Below, piece by piece: positions 1-6,338 of a stretch of 6,554 nucleotides of DNA. Origin of the DNA: Acidobacteriaceae bacterium. Its GTDB lineage: Bacteria; Acidobacteriota; Terriglobia; Terriglobales; Acidobacteriaceae. Position 1 is the stretch's first letter. Each line of letters starts with the position of its first letter. The position numbers and the translations under genes are program-made. The notes below the pieces were generated by a model. That model saw nothing but the letters and a program-made list of their open reading frames with translations. It ran no database searches and was not told the origin of the DNA. Where the stretch lies: the NCBI GenBank assembly GCA_003156495.1, contig PMHC01000046.1:541-7094 (forward strand). The letters are read 5' to 3'.

Positions 1-77
1 ATGCGGCCCGCGCGCTCGGCATACAAAGCCTGGTTTTTAGCGGCATCGAGCAGCTCCGCGCCGATCTCGTCGCGCAC
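1..77 (-). CDS. Possible N-terminal fragment of an unidentified protein, cut by the window edge
   Basis: Downstream of rhaT on the same strand, an open frame begins after a TAG stop at 101-99 and continues off the left edge. Its residues, such as RDEIGAELLDAAKNQALYAE, have the charged, helix-like composition of real protein, unlike the arginine/serine-rich readings in the other frames. The only usual start codon is GTG at 77-75, giving 25 complete codons. A GGGAG at 97-93 could be its ribosome binding site, but the 15-nt spacing is long. The coding look extends upstream of that GTG (FFAKI, 92-78), so either the true start is unusual or this is a 5'-truncated remnant. Position just after rhaT would suit another rhamnose-pathway gene, but I do not recognise the sequence and assign no function. 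Confidence 0.3.
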   Translation of the reverse strand, partial: MRDEIGAELLDAAKNQALYAERAGR

Positions 78-112
78 GATCTTAGCAAAGAACTCCCGCT
101 ACCGTAATTGCC

Positions 113-1183
113 CTATCGCGCCACCAAAAAGTTTCCGTAGCCGACGATCATCGTCGAGCCCACCAGCGTCAGCAGCGTCAGCGCCACCAGCGCCTTGGTG
201 CGCAAACTCACGCCCTTCCACTCCTTGAGCGCAATCCCCCAAAGCGTGCTGAAGATGATGGTGCTGGCATTCAGCAGCGTCCAACTGGAAAACCTGTACC
301 GGCCCATCTGCGACTGGCCCATCGTGTAGAAGAAAAACTGCATGTACCAGGTGAGTCCGGCCAGGGCGGAGAAGATGTAGTTGACGGCGATCGAGGGCCG
401 CGCGGCCTCATCCGCGCCGGCGGGAACCTTTGTGTATTCGCCGAAGCTGCGATTGCGCAGATTCAGAATCATGCACCAGACGAAGTTGGTGAGGAATCCC
501 CCCCAGAGCACGACCACCAGCGAAGGCAGCCCCTGCCAAACCGCGCCGCTGCCCTGCGCCAAGGTCAAAAGGTTGATCGGCGTACCGGCATCCAGCCCGA
601 AGGCGAAGCAGGCGCTCATCACGCCGGCAAAGATGCCCACCGCCAGCCCCAGCTTCAGGTTGAACTCCTTGATAGCGGCCGTTTTCTGCTCGGCGGAAAG
701 CTCTTTTTCTTTCGAGAGTCCCGCCAGTCCGGCAAAAACAATTCCCAGCAGGCAGACGCCAACGCCGGCAAGCGTCATCACACCCGAGCGCTGGGCCAGC
801 AGTTGGCCAAACTGGCCGTGGAAGATCGGCGGCACCAGCGTTCCGAAGGCCGCGCAGTTGCCCATCGCCAGCGCCATGCCCAGTGACATGCCCAGGTAGC
901 GCATCGTCAGCCCGAAGGTCAGCCCGCCGACGCCCCACAGCACGCCGAAGAGAAAGGTCCAGAAGAGTGTTGCCGGCGGCGTCGCTCGCAGCACGCCCAC
1001 CAGATCGTGGGTCAGCAGAGAAGCCAGCACCCACGGCGCGACGATCCAGCTCATGAAGCCTGCAACCAGCCAATAGGTCTCCCACGACCAGTTGCGCACC
1101 TTGCGGAAAGGCACATAGAAACTAGCCGAGGCCACGCCGCCCAGCCAGCAGAAAAACACGCCTAAGATCGGATTCGCGCCCAC
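113..1183 (-). CDS. rhaT: RhaT-type L-rhamnose/proton symporter
   Basis: This inner-membrane permease of the drug/metabolite transporter superfamily should import L-rhamnose with protons. The 356 residues are close to the 344 of E. coli RhaT. They fold naturally into ten hydrophobic segments, at roughly residues 4-22, 37-56, 71-93, 97-116, 136-154, 177-197, 218-240, 266-285, 298-318 and 329-350. Stretches I recognise from the E. coli protein are FYVPFRKVRNWSWE (22-35), GLTMRYLGMSLG (91-102), GTLVPPI-HG-F (114-125), KEFNLKLGL (172-180) and ALKEWKG (318-324). The start is GTG at 1183-1181, chosen because GGAAAGGA lies 6 nt upstream and the first membrane helix begins at once. It lies 46 nt downstream of the alpha-L-rhamnosidase gene on the same strand, probably in one transcript, which supports rhamnose over another sugar as substrate. 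Specificity is inferred from similarity and context. Confidence 0.93.
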   Translation of the reverse strand: MGANPILGVFFCWLGGVASASFYVPFRKVRNWSWETYWLVAGFMSWIVAPWVLASLLTHDLVGVLRATPPATLFWTFLFGVLWGVGGLTFGLTMRYLGMSLGMALAMGNCAAFGTLVPPIFHGQFGQLLAQRSGVMTLAGVGVCLLGIVFAGLAGLSKEKELSAEQKTAAIKEFNLKLGLAVGIFAGVMSACFAFGLDAGTPINLLTLAQGSGAVWQGLPSLVVVLWGGFLTNFVWCMILNLRNRSFGEYTKVPAGADEAARPSIAVNYIFSALAGLTWYMQFFFYTMGQSQMGRYRFSSWTLLNASTIIFSTLWGIALKEWKGVSLRTKALVALTLLTLVGSTMIVGYGNFLVAR

Positions 1184-1189
1184 AACCGT

Positions 1190-1197
1190 TCCTTTCC
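1190..1197 (-). promoter_or_regulatory. Strong ribosome binding site of rhaT
   Basis: Read on the minus strand this is GGAAAGGA, ending 6 nt before the GTG at 1183. It decides in favour of the GTG start. It also suggests that rhaT is translated independently rather than by coupling to the rhamnosidase, whose TAA stop (1232-1230) lies 46 nt upstream of the GTG. Confidence 0.8.
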
Positions 1198-1229
1198 AAT
1201 ATGGCTCGCCGTCTTTTGCGCTCGCCCGG

Positions 1230-4200
1230 TTACTCCAGGTTCACGGTAAAGCTATAACTGCCCGCGGGGATTTCAAATCCCTTTTCGCCGCTCTTAACCA
1301 ACTTGCTGGCCGCAAGCGGAAGGCCGCCTAGCTTGTACCGCGCGGCTTCATCGGCGCTGAGTTCGAGTCTTCCACTCGCATTGGCGGGAATCGTCACATG
1401 CCACTCGGCCGTAGCACCTTTCACCGTCCAGTCGGAGTGAATCGGCCCGTATACCGAGGCGTAATCGAAGGCAACATGTCCCAGCCGCGCGTCGAATACC
1501 GGATGCAGCACAACCGTGTGGAAGCCCGGATCGTTTGTCGTGGCGTCGATGCCGGCCGCGTAGCGGTAAATCCAGTCGGCCACCGCGCCATAGGCGTAAT
1601 GGTTAAAGGAATTCATGCCCGGATCGGCGATCATCTGGTCGCCATTCCACCGCTCCCACATCGTCGTTGCGCCGTGCTCCACCATGTAGCCCCATGACGG
1701 ATAGCGCGTGTTCAGCAGCAGCGTATAGGCCAGCTTGGCGTTGCCCGCCTTGGTCAACTCTTCCAGCAGATAGGGCGTACCCAAAAATCCGGTGCCGATC
1801 AGATCGTGGTTTGAATGAATTTTTGCCACCAGCTTTTGCGCCGCCGCCGCACGCAGATCGTCGGGCAGAAGATTCATGTGCAGCGCCAGCACGTAGCCGG
1901 TCTGCGTGTCGCCGGCTTTGTCTTTATTGTTGACGCTGGCCACAAAGCCGTCGGCGAGCACAAAACGCTTTTCAAAGGCAGCGCGAAGTTTCTCGAAGAG
2001 TTGCGCGTATTTTTCTTCCTCGGCCGCGCGGCCGGTGGCATGGGCCATCTGGCGCATCAACCTGGCGTCGTAAGCCCAGTAGGCCGTGCCAATCAGCGCC
2101 TGGTCCGTGCTGCCTTCAGGAGAGAGCCAGTCGCCGTACTGATTGCCCAGTTCGTGCTGCCAAAGGTAATCGGGATTGGCCGCTTCAATCCCCGCCAGAT
2201 ACTTCTCCATCGCCGCCCAGTTCTGCTCGATGACCGTGGCGTCTCCGCTCTGCAGCCAACTTGTCCAGGGCACAATCACGCCAGAGTCGCTCCATCCTGC
2301 CGCCTGCCCTTCATACGGCCGCCCTACACCCGGCGCAAAAATTCCGTAGTAGGAAGAGCCAATCTGCGTTCCCCGCAGGTCGGCGGCAAATTTGCGTGAA
2401 AAGGCCGCCAGATCGGTGTTATAGCTAGCCGCGCGCCAAAACACCTCGGCGTCGCCCGTCCAGCCCAGCCGTTCGTCGCGCTGCGGGCAATCGGTCGGCA
2501 GGCCGACAAAGTTCGACCGCTGCCCCCACAAAATATTGCTCCACAACTGATTCACCATCGCGCTGCCGGTCGCGAGCTTGGCCGCAAAGGGCGCATCGGT
2601 GTGCAGCACCACTCCCGCGACCGCCTCCTTTGCCGGCGCCTGCGGCAGCCCGGTCAGCTCCGCGTAGCGATAGCCGTGAAAAGTAAATTGCGGCGTGAAC
2701 TCTTCCACGCCCTGGCCGCGCAGTATGAAATAGTCTGTCGCCTTGGCCGTACGCAGATTTTCGATATAGATCGTTCCATCGGGATTGAGAATTTCGGCAA
2801 AGCGCAGCCGCACCTCGGTTCCCGCCGGCCCTGTCACGCGCACCCGCTCCACGCCGGAAAAGTTCTGCCCGAAATCGTAGACATAAACGCCCGGCTTCGG
2901 CTCGGTAAGCGACTTGGCTTCCAAAACCTTTTCCACGCGGATCGGCGGAAAATCCTGCGCCACAACTTCGACCGGCGCTGGTTCGACGGTTTGCGCCGCG
3001 CTCCATCCCGATGCGGCAAAGCCCGCACTCTTCCAGCCCCTCTGCTCCAGCCGCGCGTCTTGTTGCTCGCCGTTATAAATCTCCGAGTGCAAAATGCTCG
3101 ATGGCCGCGCCTGCCAGCTTTTGTCCGTCGCAATCCATTCCACGCTGCCGTCCGTGTGCTCGATGCGCAATTGCGCCCGCAGCGCCGGCGGCGTGTCGCC
3201 GTAGTTATTCGCCTGTTGGAACCACTCGAGCGAAGTCGAGTACCAGCCCGGAGCCAGCAGCGCGCTCATCGCGTTTTTTCCTTGCGCGAGCAGCGCCGTC
3301 ACGTCGTAGCTCTGATAAACCGCGCGCTCGCGGTAGTCGGTCCAGCCCGGAGCAAGAACCTGATCGCCTACGCGCTTGCCATTCAAAAAAATCTCGTAAG
3401 CGCCCAGCGCCGTCGCGTACAGCCGCGCCGATTTGACCGGCGCGCTCACCGCGAACTCATGCCGCAGCGCTTTAACTGACTCGGGAATCCATGGATTGGC
3501 TTCGTCCTCCGAGCGCTTGCCCGAATGCGACTGCCAAAGCTGCGCCGGCTTCCAGGCCGCGTCGTCAAAATTTTTCGCCTGCCAGCCCACCGAGGCGTGA
3601 GTCGCCGTCTTCCACTCCGTGTCGCTTGAAAAACTTGTCCAGCTTCCATCGGCGTATTCCACCACCAGCGTCGCGATCATCGGCGGCCTGTCGTTAGGGT
3701 TGTCGGTGTAATGCACCGTCTCGATGGCGATCGTATTCGCCCCCTCGCCAAGCTGCCCCGTCGCTTCGGCGCGCACGTACTTCTTCCACGGCAATCTGCC
3801 CCAGGGCACCTGCGGACTGGCCTTCAGAATCTCCGCCCCGTTGATCCAGGCCGAAGCCGTATCCTCCGCGGTGGCGTAGAGCGCGGCAAAACGCACCGGC
3901 TTGGCCAGCGTTACCGTCGCGCGATAGGCGAAGCGCTGCTCGGAGATTTTGGCGTTGAGCGGCGTTTTCGCATCGGAACTGACGATCCACTCGGCTTTGG
4001 CGTTACGCTCGGCGGCCTCTTCGGCCGTTTCGTAGCCGATCCACTCGCCGCGCCAGGCCTTCTGATTCGGCTGATTCAACAGCCCGGTCTCCCACCAGCT
4101 CACGGCGCTGGCCTTGTACGGCTTGCCCGCCGCGTTCCATACCTTCACCCGCCAGTAGTAGCGCGTCGTCGGCTTCAGCTCCGGGCCGGCATAGGGGATC

Positions 4201-4520
4201 TCGATGGAAGCGGTTTGCGCCACGCGACCGCTGCTCCAAAGGTCTGCATGGCCGGCCGTCAGCAGGCTTGCCCGCGTCGCCACCTGAATTTCGTAGGCGG
4301 CCTGCCTGGCTCCCGGCGCGGAATCCCGCAGTTGCCAGGAAAACTTCGGCGCCGGATCGTCGATTCCCAGCGGACTCGCCAGTTGATCGACCCGCAACTC
4401 CACTGGCCCCGCTGCGGCAATCGGCCCCGCTGTCGTTGTGCTTTTTTGCGCCGCCAAATTCAATCCCGTCGCGATCAAAATCAATCCCAACGCCGCCGTC
4501 TGCATCATTCCGCTTTTCAT
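1230..4520 (-). CDS. Secreted alpha-L-rhamnosidase, glycoside hydrolase family 78
   Basis: This enzyme hydrolyses terminal alpha-L-rhamnose from glycosides or polysaccharides by an inverting mechanism, outside the cytoplasm. I choose ATG at 4520 (1096 aa): it gives a clean signal peptide (K2, hydrophobic 8-24, likely cleavage after LAA at 24) and has GGGGA 11 nt upstream. A TTG at 4538 would add six residues but has no Shine-Dalgarno. Approximate domain order: Ig/fibronectin-like 40-146 with LASPLGIDDPAPKFSW; beta-sandwich 190-330; second, similar beta-sandwich (rhamnosidase N-terminal type) 352-512; concanavalin-like rhamnosidase domain 522-630; (alpha/alpha)6 catalytic barrel 640-990; C-terminal beta-domain 995-1096. 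The catalytic signature PTDCPQRDERLGWTGD (675-690) carries the expected general acid E683. EHGATTMWERW (948-958) carries the expected base E956. GWSDSG (742-747) is also family-typical. No frame disruption is visible. It is probably the first gene of a unit with rhaT. The natural substrate is unknown. Confidence 0.95.
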   Translation of the reverse strand: MKSGMMQTAALGLILIATGLNLAAQKSTTTAGPIAAAGPVELRVDQLASPLGIDDPAPKFSWQLRDSAPGARQAAYEIQVATRASLLTAGHADLWSSGRVAQTASIEIPYAGPELKPTTRYYWRVKVWNAAGKPYKASAVSWWETGLLNQPNQKAWRGEWIGYETAEEAAERNAKAEWIVSSDAKTPLNAKISEQRFAYRATVTLAKPVRFAALYATAEDTASAWINGAEILKASPQVPWGRLPWKKYVRAEATGQLGEGANTIAIETVHYTDNPNDRPPMIATLVVEYADGSWTSFSSDTEWKTATHASVGWQAKNFDDAAWKPAQLWQSHSGKRSEDEANPWIPESVKALRHEFAVSAPVKSARLYATALGAYEIFLNGKRVGDQVLAPGWTDYRERAVYQSYDVTALLAQGKNAMSALLAPGWYSTSLEWFQQANNYGDTPPALRAQLRIEHTDGSVEWIATDKSWQARPSSILHSEIYNGEQQDARLEQRGWKSAGFAASGWSAAQTVEPAPVEVVAQDFPPIRVEKVLEAKSLTEPKPGVYVYDFGQNFSGVERVRVTGPAGTEVRLRFAEILNPDGTIYIENLRTAKATDYFILRGQGVEEFTPQFTFHGYRYAELTGLPQAPAKEAVAGVVLHTDAPFAAKLATGSAMVNQLWSNILWGQRSNFVGLPTDCPQRDERLGWTGDAEVFWRAASYNTDLAAFSRKFAADLRGTQIGSSYYGIFAPGVGRPYEGQAAGWSDSGVIVPWTSWLQSGDATVIEQNWAAMEKYLAGIEAANPDYLWQHELGNQYGDWLSPEGSTDQALIGTAYWAYDARLMRQMAHATGRAAEEEKYAQLFEKLRAAFEKRFVLADGFVASVNNKDKAGDTQTGYVLALHMNLLPDDLRAAAAQKLVAKIHSNHDLIGTGFLGTPYLLEELTKAGNAKLAYTLLLNTRYPSWGYMVEHGATTMWERWNGDQMIADPGMNSFNHYAYGAVADWIYRYAAGIDATTNDPGFHTVVLHPVFDARLGHVAFDYASVYGPIHSDWTVKGATAEWHVTIPANASGRLELSADEAARYKLGGLPLAASKLVKSGEKGFEIPAGSYSFTVNLE

Positions 4521-4554
4521 CGTTTGCTTAATCCCCAACGAACAATCAATTTAT

Positions 4555-4578
4555 GCCGTCGATAACGGCTCTTAGAGC
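4555..4578. promoter_or_regulatory. Two overlapping inverted repeats in the rhamnosidase upstream region
   Basis: GCCGT (4555-4559) and ACGGC (4565-4569) form a perfect inverted repeat around CGATA. Overlapping it by 2 bp is GCTCTTAGAGC (4568-4578), an 11-bp palindrome with a single central base. They lie 35-58 bp upstream of the rhamnosidase ATG, where an operator or leader stem-loop would be expected. The arms are only 5 bp, so chance is possible. The regulatory role is inferred from position only. Confidence 0.3.
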
Positions 4579-4601
4579 ATTTTCACCGCCATTTTCACCG
4601 C
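4578..4601. repeat. Perfect 12-bp tandem duplication (CATTTTCACCGC, two copies)
   Basis: CATTTTCACCGC occurs at 4578-4589 and again, directly abutting and without mismatch, at 4590-4601. On the minus strand each copy reads GCGGTGAAAATG. The pair lies about 58-81 bp upstream of the rhamnosidase start codon. The spacing of 12 bp is not one helical turn, so two copies bound on the same DNA face is not obvious. A recent slippage duplication is an equally good explanation. Confidence 0.6.
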
Positions 4602-4624
4602 GTGGTGTAGTGGCAACATGGGTG

Positions 4625-4667
4625 CCCCATTCTAGCCGCGTTCTTGTCCTTTGCGGCTAGGGTGGGG
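4625..4667 (+). repeat. Long palindromic element with a 15-bp stem and 13-nt loop
   Basis: The left arm CCCCATTCTAGCCGC (4625-4639) pairs with the right arm GCGGCTAGGGTGGGG (4653-4667) over 15 positions. The inner 8 bp are perfect, two central pairs are T-G, and the outer 5 bp are perfect. The T-G pairs are U-G wobbles in plus-strand RNA but A-C mismatches in minus-strand RNA, so the structure favours the rdgB-directed transcript. No T-run follows, so it does not look like an intrinsic terminator. A second small inverted repeat, ATGGG (4618-4622) with CCCAT (4626-4630), competes for the left arm. It resembles an interspersed REP-like intergenic element, but copy number cannot be judged from one window. 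Confidence 0.6.
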
Positions 4668-4836
4668 TCAATCCATACTCCAAAATTCCCTTAAATGAAA
4701 GCCGCGGCCCGCGCGCGCTTCCTCCAATGAAAAAATATTGCAGGCGAAACCACCTTATGAAATACCTGCTCGCTTTGTCAATGACCTTTTGCCGGCTTCT
4801 CTAAACCGCCTCGATCCAACCAGCTAAACTTGATCT

Positions 4837-5460
4837 ATGCCCCTTCGCCTTTACGCCGCCACCACCAACACCGGCAAGTTGCGTGATTTCCGCACCGCCG
4901 CCCAAGCCTATTCAATCGTCATCAAGCCCCTCCCCGGACTTAAAACAATTCCCGCGCCCAATGAAGACGGTGACAGCTTTGCCGCCAACGCCGCGCTCAA
5001 AGCCATCTACTATTCGCGCTTCGCTCCCGGCACTCTGGTTCTGGCCGACGACTCCGGCCTTGAAGTCGATGCCCTCAACGGCGCGCCCGGCGTTCACTCT
5101 GCTCGCTTCGCCATCGATGAAGGACTCGTAGCCTCTTCCGCCTCCAGCCATGAAATTGACCTTGTGAACAATGAACTGCTGCTCAAACGCATGGCCGGCA
5201 TTGCCTCCACCAGACGAACCGCGCGCTATCGTTGTGTCTTGGTCGCCGTGCGCGACGGCGTTGTCTGCCATCAGGCCGAAGGCGCGGTCGAGGGTTTGAT
5301 CCTCGAAGCTGCGCGCGGAACGGGCGGCTTCGGCTACGATCCCTTGTTCTATCTGCCAAAGCTGAAAAAGACCATGGCCGAGATCAATCTTGAAACCAAG
5401 TTGACTTTAAGTCACCGCGGCCGCGCCTTCGCCGCCCTGCTGCCATTGCTTGCAGCCTGA
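4837..5460 (+). CDS. rdgB: XTP/dITP pyrophosphatase (RdgB/HAM1 family)
   Basis: This cytoplasmic housekeeping enzyme hydrolyses deaminated purine nucleotides (XTP, ITP, dITP) to the monophosphate and pyrophosphate, keeping them out of DNA and RNA. At 207 residues it fits the family (E. coli 197). Signatures in order: AATTNTGKLRDF (7-18), the substrate-binding start of the family; NEDGDSFAANAALKA (42-56); LADDSGLEVDALNGAPGVHSARFA (69-92), with the metal and catalytic aspartates D71-D72; AEG and GFGYDPLF (148-150 and 164-171); SHRGRAFA (192-199). The usual K-N-x-x-S-H-R segment reads K188-L-T-L-S-H-R, so the asparagine is replaced by leucine. No Shine-Dalgarno precedes the ATG. The N-terminus nevertheless fits the family exactly, so the start is secure and translation may be leaderless. 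Divergent from the rhamnosidase and upstream of the sdh operon, it shows no functional link to either. Confidence 0.95.
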   Translation: MPLRLYAATTNTGKLRDFRTAAQAYSIVIKPLPGLKTIPAPNEDGDSFAANAALKAIYYSRFAPGTLVLADDSGLEVDALNGAPGVHSARFAIDEGLVASSASSHEIDLVNNELLLKRMAGIASTRRTARYRCVLVAVRDGVVCHQAEGAVEGLILEAARGTGGFGYDPLFYLPKLKKTMAEINLETKLTLSHRGRAFAALLPLLAA

Positions 5461-5484
5461 TGCCCAAAGCGTGATACCGCTCGC

Positions 5485-5513
5485 TTGACTGCCTCTCCCG
5501 CTCCTTCAATAAT
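5485..5513 (+). promoter_or_regulatory. Predicted sigma-70-type promoter of the sdh operon
   Basis: A -35 box TTGACT (5485-5490) and a -10 box AATAAT (5508-5513) are separated by exactly 17 nt. Each matches five of six consensus bases. It lies just after rdgB and upstream of sdhC, in an otherwise GC-rich region. Transcription would start near 5520 and give a leader of about 100 nt. This is the best promoter match I found in the window. Confidence 0.65.
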
Positions 5514-5568
5514 GCAATTAGCACTTAGTTGGATCTTCCCCGATCCCCGGTAGTTTGCTTCATCAACG

Positions 5569-5589
5569 ATTGCCGCTCAATCCGGCAAT
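5569..5589 (+). promoter_or_regulatory. Stem-loop in the sdhC leader
   Basis: ATTGCCG (5569-5575) and CGGCAAT (5583-5589) form a perfect 7-bp stem with a 7-nt loop, ending 16 nt before the sdhC ribosome binding site. Only three T residues follow, so a terminator is unlikely. A weaker neighbour is GGATC-N6-GATCC at 5531-5546. Both would lie inside the leader transcribed from the promoter at 5485-5513 and could affect mRNA stability or sdhC translation. This role is inferred. Confidence 0.35.
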
Positions 5590-5605
5590 TTGGTCATTGA
5601 TCGAT

Positions 5606-5611
5606 TAGGAG
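5606..5611 (+). promoter_or_regulatory. Ribosome binding site of sdhC
   Basis: TAGGAG lies 10 nt before the ATG at 5622. The spacing is a little long, but there is no other in-frame start codon nearby, so it supports the chosen start. Confidence 0.6.
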
Positions 5612-5621
5612 CCATTTCCCC

Positions 5622-6338
5622 ATGGCAACAGTCCATCCCTCTGGCGCGCCCCAACTCCGCCCAGGCATCGAGCCTTTGCGCGCCGCGCAAGGCTCAAGTT
5701 ATATCTGGCGCAAACTGCATTCGCTGCTCGGCATTGTGCCCATCGGCGCTTTCCTGCTTGAGCATCTGCTCTCGAACTTCGAAGCCCTCAAAGGCCCCGC
5801 CGCCTACGCCGCGCAGGTTCGCTTTCTCAACAGCCTGCCCATGGTCCGTGTGCTGGAGTGGGTCTTTATCTTTTTGCCGCTGCTCTATCACGGCCTTTAC
5901 GGTCTCTACATCTGGCTCCGCGGCAAATCCAATATCGTCTATTATCCCTGGGCAGGGAACTGGCTCTACACCTCGCAGCGCTATACCGGCCTGATCGCCA
6001 TCGCCTTCATCTTCCAGCATGTTTTGCGTCAGCGCTTTCTCGGCGTCAGCCTGCCAGAAAATCCCGGCTTCGCTTTCCATAAAGTGCAAATGGAGTTGGC
6101 CAATCCCTGGATGGCCGCCGTTTATATCATCGCGCTGCTCGCCGTCTGCTGGCACTTCTCCTATGGCGTATGGCTCTTCGCTGCCAAGTGGGGCATTACC
6201 CCCGGCGAAAAGGCCCGCCAGCGCTTCGGCTATTTCTGCATCGCGCTCGGCTTAGGCTTGGCCGTCCTCGGTCTGGCCGGCGTTTGGGCCTTCGTCGGCC
6301 CCTGGTACGCCAACGCACCGATTCCCAGTTTTCACTAG
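5622..6338 (+). CDS. sdhC: Succinate dehydrogenase cytochrome b558 subunit (di-heme, SdhC type)
   Basis: This is the membrane anchor of complex II. It passes electrons from succinate oxidation through two b hemes to the quinone, in this subfamily usually menaquinone. The 238 residues contain five hydrophobic helices, at roughly 32-50, 76-98, 119-139, 162-187 and 203-227, as in the Bacillus subtilis and Wolinella single-subunit anchors. Four histidines sit where axial heme ligands are expected: H33 (RKLHSLLG), H90 (LLYHGLYGLY), H133 (FIFQHVLRQRF) and H178 (VCWHFSYGVW). An extra H48 also lies in helix 1. Family knowledge says four ligands mean two hemes. A strong promoter precedes the gene and sdhA follows after 71 nt, so the order fits an sdhCAB operon. 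Its TAG stop lies inside the first unit of a repeat cluster. Menaquinone as acceptor is inferred. Confidence 0.94.
   Translation: MATVHPSGAPQLRPGIEPLRAAQGSSYIWRKLHSLLGIVPIGAFLLEHLLSNFEALKGPAAYAAQVRFLNSLPMVRVLEWVFIFLPLLYHGLYGLYIWLRGKSNIVYYPWAGNWLYTSQRYTGLIAIAFIFQHVLRQRFLGVSLPENPGFAFHKVQMELANPWMAAVYIIALLAVCWHFSYGVWLFAAKWGITPGEKARQRFGYFCIALGLGLAVLGLAGVWAFVGPWYANAPIPSFH

Larger units (their letters stand above)
4521..4836. other. 316-nt divergent spacer between the rhamnosidase and rdgB genes
   Basis: No convincing gene lies here. From left to right it holds the rhamnosidase leader, two overlapping inverted repeats (4555-4578), a 12-bp tandem repeat (4578-4601), a long hairpin (4625-4667), a GC-alternating patch with the palindrome GCCGCGGC (4701-4718), and the upstream region of rdgB. 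It should contain promoters for both directions, but none is strong. For rdgB the candidates are TTGTCA (4775-4780) with TCTAAA (4800-4805) at 19-nt spacing, or a -10-like TAAACT (4825-4830) only 6 nt before the start codon. For the rhamnosidase, a TAAATT-like -10 is present on the minus strand near 4547-4553, but I find no good -35. Confidence 0.6.

Noticed and set aside
408..1085. 225-codon minus-strand frame inside rhaT
   Set aside because: It is the out-of-frame reading of the permease gene, while the correct frame gives ten membrane helices and RhaT motifs.
2601..3479. Long plus-strand open frame (292 codons) opposite the rhamnosidase
   Set aside because: It lies fully antisense to a well-supported GH78 gene, is arginine- and alanine-rich, shows no recognisable motif, and is the expected by-product of GC-rich codon use.
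4536..4538. TTG as start of the rhamnosidase, six residues upstream
   Set aside because: There is no Shine-Dalgarno before it, and the ATG at 4520 gives a better-formed signal peptide and has GGGGA upstream.
3711..4565. Long plus-strand open frame (284 codons) opposite the rhamnosidase N-terminal part
   Set aside because: Same reason: it is antisense to the signal peptide and sandwich domains of a clear gene and has arginine-rich, motif-free composition.
4710..4718. Alternating CGCGCGCGC tract as Z-DNA or regulatory element
   Set aside because: It is only 9 bp long and expected by chance in GC-rich DNA.
4727..4804. 25-codon open frame beginning MKKYCRRNHLMKYLLALS, with a hydrophobic stretch
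   Set aside because: It resembles a tiny signal or leader peptide, but it has no ribosome binding site and is short enough to be chance in this AT-richer patch.
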